This document shows positions 57,869 to 64,000 of a stretch of 64,000 bases of DNA, piece after piece. Origin of the DNA: Heterohyrax brucei (lineage: Eukaryota > Chordata > Mammalia > Hyracoidea > Procaviidae); assembly GCA_028571685.1 (NCBI GenBank), contig CM053141.1, forward strand, positions 72,339,833-72,403,832. The letters are read 5' to 3'. The notes under the pieces are model-generated. The model did no database searches. It was not told the DNA's origin and saw only the letters and a program-made list of their open reading frames with translations. Both the position numbers and the translations under genes were made by a program. Positions within the stretch are counted from its first letter, which is position 1. Each line of letters begins with the position of its first letter.

Positions 57869-58385
57869 AAAGAGAGAGAGAGAGAGATTTGTCTCAATGA
57901 AATGGCTCACACAGTTGTAGAGGCTGGTAAGTTCCAAGTCTGTTGGTCAGGCCTTGGGCTGGAGGATTCTCCTAACTCAGTTACCTGCAGGGGCTGATGA
58001 ATCCAAGATTGTAGGGCAGATAGCAGGTCACTGGCTAACAGGCTGTGGCAGCCAATGAATCCTAAGATTAGTAGACAGTGTGGCAGGCTGCTAGCTCAAG
58101 TCCAAAGGACTGTAGGTCAGATGATGATAAGCCAGATGCAAGATCAAGTGAGCAAGGTTTGCCAGAATGCCCAAATATATACTGGATGTAAGTCACATCC
58201 CAGAGAAAATTCTTCTTATAATTGATTGGCTGATCACATCAAAAAACATCATGGAGGATCGCTACATCATTACATAACTGCCAAATTACATCATTATTAC
58301 TGCCAAACTACTTTGCTGCAAATCTGCTAAATCCCTGAGAAACACAACCCAGCTAAGCTGACATACAACTTTAACCATCACAGTA
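57735..58385 (-). mobile_element. LTR-like dispersed repeat, antisense, with GT/GA microsatellite
   Basis: On the minus strand it starts 'gtgatggttaaagttgtatg' plus 'tcagcttagctggg' and ends with '...ttcactgggtttacatttctag'. That is the same start, 'gtgtgagccatt...ctctctc' block and end as 13,583-14,151. It contains arm B of the inverted pair. No viral coding region is present. The family name is uncertain (ERVL-MaLR-like). Confidence 0.55.
57802..57887 (+). repeat. (GT)n(GA)n microsatellite
   Basis: About 33 GT units (57,802-57,867) are followed by about 9 GA units. It is the longest simple repeat in the window. The open frames across it on both strands (TH or VC repeats) are artefacts. Confidence 0.98.
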
Positions 58386-58399
58386 ATTGTCTGGACATT

Positions 58400-58800
58400 T
58401 TATAAGGCAATGAAAGCATAAATTGATTTTAAAGAGTGTTCAAACAGGTTTAAAGTGTGTGCGGGTTTGTACGCCAATGAGAATGAGCAGGATGGAGCAG
58501 TGTGAGCTCTGTGACAAACAGACAAATAGGTATGCTGAGTGAAAAATCATAGGCACAGAACATGTATAGTATATATCCTTCCATGTAAGAATAGGAGTGA
58601 ATGATATGTGTTTGCTTGTATACGCACAAAATATCATTGGATTGATACCCAGGAAATTTGAGAACATTGGTCGCCTCTGAAGACTGGAGCTGGCAAACAG
58701 GGGACAGAAGTGCAAGTAAAGATTTCCTTGTATACCATTTTTAACCTCTTGAATTTGGAGCCATGAAAATGCTTACATTATCTCTTCAAATACATAAATA
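58400..58800 (+). mobile_element. L1 3' end, sense, diverged
   Basis: 'gctgagtgaaaaatcatagg', 'agtatatatccttccatgta' and 'accatttttaacctcttgaa', then an AAATA-rich end (58,785-58,806), follow an L1M-type 3' end. Confidence 0.6.
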
Positions 58801-58817
58801 AATACATAGGCATGTTG

Positions 58818-58960
58818 CTTCTTATTGTTAGGTGCCACTGAGTCAGTTGCAATTCATAGCGACAATATGTACCAAGAAATAAACACTGCCTAGTCCTGCG
58901 CCATGCTCTCAACTGTTATTATGCTTGAGCCTGCTGAGCTCCAGCGACTGCGACATGTTG
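58818..58960 (-). mobile_element. RTE LINE 3' end fragment, antisense
   Basis: 'cttattgttaggtgccactg', 'actgcctagtcctgcgccat' and 'ttattatgcttgagcctgct' make up the terminal 140 bases. Confidence 0.85.
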
Positions 58961-59064
58961 CTAGACAAACACAAGAGACAGAAAGTAAACTTAGTAAGTA
59001 AAAGAGGGAGTGAAGGTAGCCCCTGGCTCAACGCACCACTTACTAATTAATACCTAACACCTCC

Positions 59065-59400
59065 ATCCTTTAATTTCTTCATCTGTAAAGTGCTAACAAT
59101 GCCCTCTACTTGATTAAATGAGTTAAGTGATTTAGAACAAAGTTTGTCACATAGTAAATACACAGAAAAATGTTAGCTATAGTCTCTTTTATTGTTACAA
59201 GCCTTGTGACCTTGGGAAGTTTACTTATCTGATAAATATTCAGCTGTATCTGGGTTTTAATTCAGGTTCTTCTACTTACATTCTGTAAAATATTGTGTAG
59301 AATTTAAAACTTCTCTTGCCCTCAGTGTCTCCATTTGCAAAATGTAAGTTGTAACAATAATAACAAAAGTATCTCAAAAGGCTATCTCACTGAGTTGATA
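59065..59400 (+). mobile_element. MIR-type pieces, sense
   Basis: 'taatttcttcatctgtaaag' with 'tcacatagtaaatacacaga' (59,070-59,190) and then 'ttgtgaccttgggaagttta' with 'ccatttgcaaaatgtaagtt' (59,200-59,360) look like two partial MIR copies in tandem. Confidence 0.6.
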
Positions 59401-59417
59401 TTTGTTGGTACTAGGTA

Positions 59418-59818
59418 ATGAATGAAGAAGACCAGGGAAGAAATGATGACTTTGAAATGTGGTATTGGCAAAGAATAGTGACTATATCACGGTCAACCAG
59501 AAGAACAAATCTGTCTTGGAAGAAGTCAAATCAGAATACTCCTTAGGAGTAAGGGTGGCAAGACTTTCCCTCAATATACTTTAAACATGTTATCAGGAAG
59601 GACCAGTCCCCGGAGAAAGACATCATAGTTGGTAAAGTGGGGGGTTAGCAAAAAAGAGGAAAATCTTCAACAAGATGGATTTACAAAGCTGCTGAAACAA
59701 TGGACTCAAGCATATCAATGACTGTGAGGACAGCAAGGACTGAGCAGTGTTTTGTTCTGTTGGAATAGGGCCACTATCACTTAGAACTGACTCAATGACA
59801 CCTAACAACAGCAACAGG
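59418..59818 (+). mobile_element. RTE LINE 3' fragment
   Basis: 'gactttgaaatgtggtattg', 'ctccttaggagtaagggtgg', 'gaaagacatcatagttggta', and the end 'actcaatgacacctaacaac' plus 'agcaaca'. Sense, 5' truncated. Confidence 0.9.
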
Positions 59819-59861
59819 AAATTATTATTATTTTTGCTGTGATAACGTTTTATTTATTTCT

Positions 59862-60030
59862 AATGCAGTGGTATAGTGGTTATGTGCTTGCTACAACTGC
59901 TAACCAAAAGGACAGCAGTTTGAATCTACCAGGCACTCCTTAGAAACTCTCTGAAGCAGTTCTACTCTATCCCATAGGATTGCTATGAGTCAGAATTGAC
60001 TCAATGGTTGTGGTCATGGGGAATAAAATA
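59862..60030 (+). mobile_element. AfroSINE
   Basis: 'gcagtggtatagtggttatg', 'ctgctaaccaaaaggacagc', 'aagcagttctactctatccc' and the tail 'tatgagtcagaattgactca'. Confidence 0.9.
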
Positions 60031-62135
60031 TTGAGGGTTAAAAACATCAGAGACTTGCTTCAAAATAATGCAGGAGGGAACCGAAGGCCTAGAGATAAAC
60101 CAGGAGTGACCACCAGTCGGTGCTTGTTACAAGAGTAGTAAATAGATGGAGCTCATCACATCTTTTTCCCATTTTTTCTATGTTTGAATTTTTCCCTAAT
60201 AATTTTTTTTCAAAGAGAAAAAAAAAATGAGAAAATACACCACACAGCAGCGGACCAGCCGTGAGGACTCAACAAACAGCTGCTGGTCGCTAGTCAGAGC
60301 ACTGGTGTTTGCCGCGATGCTGTAAGCCTTGCATTTTTCTCAGCCTCAGTTAAATGATGAGAATCAAAAGCATATAGGTGAGCAAATGAATTCACTAATG
60401 TGTGTGAGGGAACCTATTACCTCTTTTTCTTTCAGTTCTGATGAAGACCCCACCTTCCTGACAAAAGAGGAAGCACCATCCCCCACAAGTTGAAGACGGC
60501 AGAGTTCTGACACATCACATCCACAGGTTGCCACCTGGACCCCGACCCTGAAAAGGTGGAAGTCTGTTCCCACTGTCAAATGTCAGCAGCCATTCTGCCT
60601 TCATTTTAAGCTTCAATTTTGAGCTTAACCAATATCAAATAGGGTGGGATTTTATTTTGTTTATGCAAATGTATCTTTAGAATCAACAGCTGTGTTTTCA
60701 GCCATTTAATCTTGGAGAAATGAAAATGAATTCCAGTTATTGATGACTGGTCAGTTTAAACTTGGAGAGGCATTAGTATTACATAATTGAGGATTTGAAA
60801 ATTCTACCTTAAGAAAAGTTTCCCCCTTAACTTATTTTTACTCTACCCACCTCTGTCGCCATGGAAATGAGGTCAGGGGCCACATGAGCTTGCTGGGAGC
60901 CAGCAGCTGAGAATGGGAAATCTCACTCAGAGATTGCAGCTAAAAGGTTTAAACTCATTTACAAAGACCAGCTGAGACTTGTGGCCATTACAGTTTCTGG
61001 GGTTTTTTACATTGATAAATAAAGTGGTTTACTCATTTCATTTTTTTCCCCTTTTGGCTTGTACATACAGAAGAAGATAATAAGTTTTTTTTTTCTTCAC
61101 TGAAACGTGAACTTCTGTGTGAAAAACAAACGGTGGAGACATCCTTTGAGTCATTTGCATCTTGAAAATATTTGTAAATTAAAGAGTTCATTTAGGATCA
61201 TGGTCTTTCTTTCAATCAATGACAGTACCAGATATTCAAAGAAAAACAAACATGAACTTATTCACTGCTGTCAGTTACAATTGTATGATTCTTTTTCATG
61301 GAACATCACGATAGTACAGTTCAAAATCACTTGAGTATTAAAAAAAAAAGACCTAACTCAAGATTAGAGGCAGCTGATACCCTTCCACAAAATGTTTTAT
61401 GAATTAAGGTATATTTTACTATTGGCTGTTAGTTTTTCTTGAAATGTAACATTATTTCATATATTTTAAGTGTTCAATTTGCTTTAATACACATCATTTG
61501 AAAAAGTCTGAGAAGGCATGATACTCAAATATGCCAACTATTTAAGTTATTTTTGCACATTACACATAGTATTTTATTCATTAACTACCAAATAATTATT
61601 GAAACAATATGAGATCTAAATTTAGGGTAGCGGGAAAAAACCATAGCAAGCACTAGTTAAATATGGAGCCAAAAGATTATTTTGAACTCTTCTTTTTAAA
61701 AAAAATAAAATAAAAAATCTTTTTCTCTTTAAGCTGCGTATCTTTCTGGCTTAAAGTTCTATAGACTCAGCATCATTTCCAAGCACTGTTGCAGCATTTT
61801 GTCATTACTCTTACACTAAAACATTCAATTATTACTTTAATTCTCATTCATACAACTGCCTTGAATTTTCCAGAAGTTGGTTTCAGAAAACATCTGAACC
61901 ACACAGAGTGTCTCTTGGAGCTTCAGCATTCTCCCTCCTAATTTTGTGGTCAGCAGTCTAATGATGTTGCCTTAATACTTAGTGTTCCCTTTGTCTCACA
62001 GTCTGTCTGTTCTGGGCTGAGCCCTTATTCCACTTTCCTTTGCCCTCAAAAGTGAAACAGAACATCTTGTTCCCGAGCTGCCCAACACACATACTTCACA
62101 GTGCTGCCAAGATTGTAGCTGACCAACTGGCCTAC
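60031..62135. other. Repeat-poor block with a weak terminal-exon candidate
   Basis: No transposable element is recognised from about 60,240 to 62,130. It contains one splice-acceptor-like site with a short open frame (entered separately) and AATAAA-like sites near 61,017 and 61,700. Conservation cannot be tested here. Confidence 0.45.
60436..60493 (+). CDS. Candidate terminal-exon coding end (weak)
   Basis: A good pyrimidine tract and AG ('ctctttttctttcag', ending 60,435) precede an open frame. Reading from 60,437 it gives an acidic, Ser/Pro-ending peptide 'SDEDPTFLTKEEAPSPTS' and a TGA at 60,491-60,493. A canonical AATAAA lies about 525 bases downstream (near 61,017). Acceptor-like sites are common by chance, the frame is only 18 codons, and no family is recognised. 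It could be an alternative last exon, or noise. Confidence 0.15.
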
Positions 62136-62137
62136 TT

Positions 62138-62422
62138 TAGAGCGTCAGAACACTCCTTAGAAGCGAGGATGGCGAGACTTTGTCTCACATACTTTGGACA
62201 AACCAGGCCCTGGTGAAGAACATGACACTTGTTAAAGAACATGGTCAAGGAAAAAGAGGAAGATCCTCAAAGAAATGGATTGACATAGTGGCTGTGACAA
62301 CGGGCTCGGGTATGGCCTGGCAACAAATGTGAGAACAGCATAGAACCAGGCAGTGATTTTTCTGCTGTTCGAGGGTCTCTGTGAGTCACAGCCTACTCAG
62401 TGGCACCTGACAGCAACAACAG
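62138..62422 (+). mobile_element. RTE LINE 3' end fragment
   Basis: 'aacactccttagaagcgagg', 'ggaaaaagaggaagatcctc', 'gacaacgggctcgggtatgg', and the end 'ctactcagtggcacctgaca' plus 'gcaacaaca'. Sense. Confidence 0.9.
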
Positions 62423-62889
62423 AGAGCTTCAATTTATGAAATTTACAGCTCTTATTTCCAGTACCCAACTCCTCCACCCCCCAAATAGACTGTGCCAAAA
62501 GCACTGATAAATCAAGAGTCCTTTGCTTTCCTTGTAACAACCATTCTTTCTCTTCCCTCCGTTCACCCACAGCCTTGTCATTCCCTCCTGAGTAGGTAGA
62601 AAATGTCGGCAGATGTGTTGTACAAAGACGCTTGGTGGTGGCCCCCTCTGTATTCTATATTCAAAAGAAACGTGCTAACAAAGTATTAGTTTTTCCATTT
62701 CTGGAATGCTGTACTTCTAAAGGAATTCCCTTCCAGAGACCCATTCAGACAATTTTACCTTTTTCAAAATGAAGAGGACAGAGTTGCTCCCGTGGTTTTT
62801 CGATGAGGTCAGGTCATTGTTTAGATATTTTGAACAGTCCTTATTGCAATTTAAATGTTCTAAGCTTTTTAAAAATAGATTCTACATCA
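62423..62889. other. Single-copy stretch
   Basis: Nothing recognised. Confidence 0.4.
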
Positions 62890-62891
62890 AG

Positions 62892-63055
62892 TATGGAGCC
62901 TGGACGGAGCAGTGATTGAGATCTAGGGTTGCCCAGCTAAACTCAAGCAGCTGCCCTCTAGAAACCATAAGGCACAGTTCTACTCTGTCCTGTAGAGTTA
63001 CTCTGAATCAGAATCAACTGGAGAACAACAGCATTGGTTTGACTGGGTTTTTAGA
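62892..63055 (+). mobile_element. AfroSINE variant
   Basis: 'ggagcctggacggagcagtg', 'gcacagttctactctgtcct' and the tail 'ctctgaatcagaatcaactg' plus 'gagaacaacagc'. The head is diverged. Confidence 0.75.
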
Positions 63056-63319
63056 TCAAATATAAGAGGATGAAGGTTTAACGGCCTAAGAGAAAGCTGT
63101 AGGGATTGTTTTCACCTGGTTTTAATGATCCTTACATTCTTTCTCCTGCGCCTTCTTCAGGAGAAGGGCTGTCAAGTGTAGATCCAGATTTCTTTGAGGC
63201 CTAGAGTGAATAAAACATGAGGTTCTTTTCTATGAAGAAGAATATAAAATTAGTTTTAAAATAAGTGTCTATTTGACAATGAGAAAATAAACCATAACAA
63301 ATTACAAATTTTAAAAAGT

Positions 63320-63482
63320 ATCTGGGGCCCTGGTGGCAAAATGGGTAAGAGCCGAGGCTGCTAACATAAAAGGTGACAGTAGGAATCCACCAACTGCTGC
63401 TTGGAAAGTCTGTGAGGCAGTTGTGCTCCATCCTATAGGGTGTCTATGATTCTGAATCAACTTTATGGCATATAGCAACAAA
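63320..63482 (+). mobile_element. AfroSINE
   Basis: 'ggggccctggtggcaaaatg', 'ggtaagagccgaggctgcta', 'gaggcagttgtgctccatcc' and the tail 'tgattctgaatcaactttat'. Confidence 0.9.
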
Positions 63483-63595
63483 AAGCACTCAGAAAAATAA
63501 CATTGTTGTTTTGTCATTAATCACTATTTTTACTGTTACTACCTAACAGCTTGGTTCATCTCTAGTAAAACTTCTTTTTCTTATTTTTGTTTCAG

Positions 63596-63651
63596 ACCCC
63601 TTCATATGAAAAAGATTTTATGATACCACCTCAACTAGAAACAATAGAAAG
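63596..63651 (+). CDS. Candidate 56-bp internal coding exon of an unidentified gene
   Basis: A strong acceptor lies just upstream: a T-rich tract ('cttctttttcttatttttgt') ending in TTCAG at 63,595. A donor AAAG|GTAATT follows at 63,651/63,652. Of the three frames only one is open across the 56 bases. It reads 'TPSYEKDFMIPPQLETIE' and ends with two bases of a split codon (phase 0 in, phase 2 out). The segment lies in single-copy DNA between two SINEs. I do not recognise the protein. The open frame is short enough to occur by chance, so both splice sites are the main support. Confidence 0.35.
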
Positions 63652-63671
63652 GTAATTTTTTCTGTAGTCTG

Positions 63672-63884
63672 GCATTGCTGTTGTTAGTTACCATGGAATT
63701 AGTTCTGACCGACGGCTGCCCTGTCTGTGCAGAAGAGAACCACTCCATCAGGTTTTCAAAGTCCTTGACCTTTCAGAGGCAGATCTGCAGATCTGTCTTG
63801 CATGGTGCCTCTGGGGGTGTTGAAGCCACCAACCTTTAGGCTGTCAGTGAAGCACTTAACCCTTTTTCCCACCCAGGAACCTCA
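63672..63884 (-). mobile_element. AfroSINE long variant, antisense
   Basis: 'ctgttgttagttaccatgga' is the reversed tail. The extra block 'cctttcagaggcagatctgc' and the reversed head 'gaagcacttaaccctttttc' follow. It has the same long layout as 1,203 and 9,062. Confidence 0.8.
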
Positions 63885-63931
63885 TATTCTCACATAGTGA
63901 ATAGCAATATGTTTTTTGGTTATTGATTGTC

Positions 63932-64000
63932 AAAACCAAAACTGAACCCACTGCCATCAAGTCCATTCTGACTCATAGTGACCCTATAAGACAGAGTAGA
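63932..64000 (-). mobile_element. AfroSINE, antisense, cut by window end
   Basis: 'aaaactgaacccactgccat' and 'cattctgactcatagtgacc' are the reversed tail and the start of the body. It continues beyond the window. Confidence 0.9.

Noticed and set aside
57728..57997. TH- and VC-repeat open frames on both strands
   Set aside because: They are translations of the GT/GA microsatellite.
1..64000. CRISPR array, operon, phage or plasmid features
   Set aside because: No regularly spaced direct repeats, no dense ORF packing and no bacterial gene families. The repeats are eukaryotic transposons.

Overview
The window reads as nuclear DNA from an afrotherian mammal, most likely an elephant or other paenungulate. 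The evidence is the repeat content. There are many copies of a tRNA-headed SINE whose tail reads roughly 'atgagtcRgaatcgactcgaYggca' (AfroSINE type). There are also many fragments of a BovB-like RTE LINE ending in 'cctaacaacaacaac', which shares that tail. Pan-eutherian repeats (MIR, MER5A-type hAT, L1 3' ends, an MLT1-type LTR) lie among them. There is no bacterial, plasmid or phage signature, no CpG island that I can see, and no long intact open frame. The window is intergenic or deep intronic.

Layout: 0.1-2.5 kb holds RTE and SINE copies. 2.5-5.7 kb is mostly single-copy with one LTR-like repeat. 5.7-13.5 kb holds an antisense RTE fragment, L1 pieces, several SINEs and a palindromic mariner at 11.1 kb. 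13.6-14.2 kb is an LTR-like element with a CA microsatellite. 15.8-19.3 kb is repeat-poor. 19.3-29.7 kb holds an MLT1-type LTR, an antisense L1 3' end and three antisense RTE copies. 29.7-36.9 kb is mostly single-copy. 37.0-40.8 kb holds the best RTE copy, with recognisable endonuclease and reverse transcriptase domains broken by many lesions. 43.7-49.1 kb is an antisense RTE almost to its 5' end, split by a half-L1 (HAL1-like) insertion and by a second palindromic mariner. 53.5-60.0 kb is a dense repeat cluster. 60-64 kb is mostly single-copy and carries two weak exon candidates. The better one is 56 bp at 63,596-63,651.

No host gene is established here. The coding potential that can be read is dead transposon coding: RTE endonuclease/RT, L1 ORF1 and a mariner transposase C-terminus. 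The relationships between elements are the informative part. RTE probably mobilised the SINEs, because their tails are shared. Nested insertions give a relative order. Very short SINE fragments with target-site duplications show extreme 5' truncation. I did not find a clearly new biological system. The strongest leads are the two palindromic mariners of the same design, the HAL1-like insertion with visible target-site duplications, the 33-bp SINE-tail insertion, and the candidate exon. Family names come from recognising sequence, not from a database search, and most repeat boundaries are good only to about 10-30 bases.
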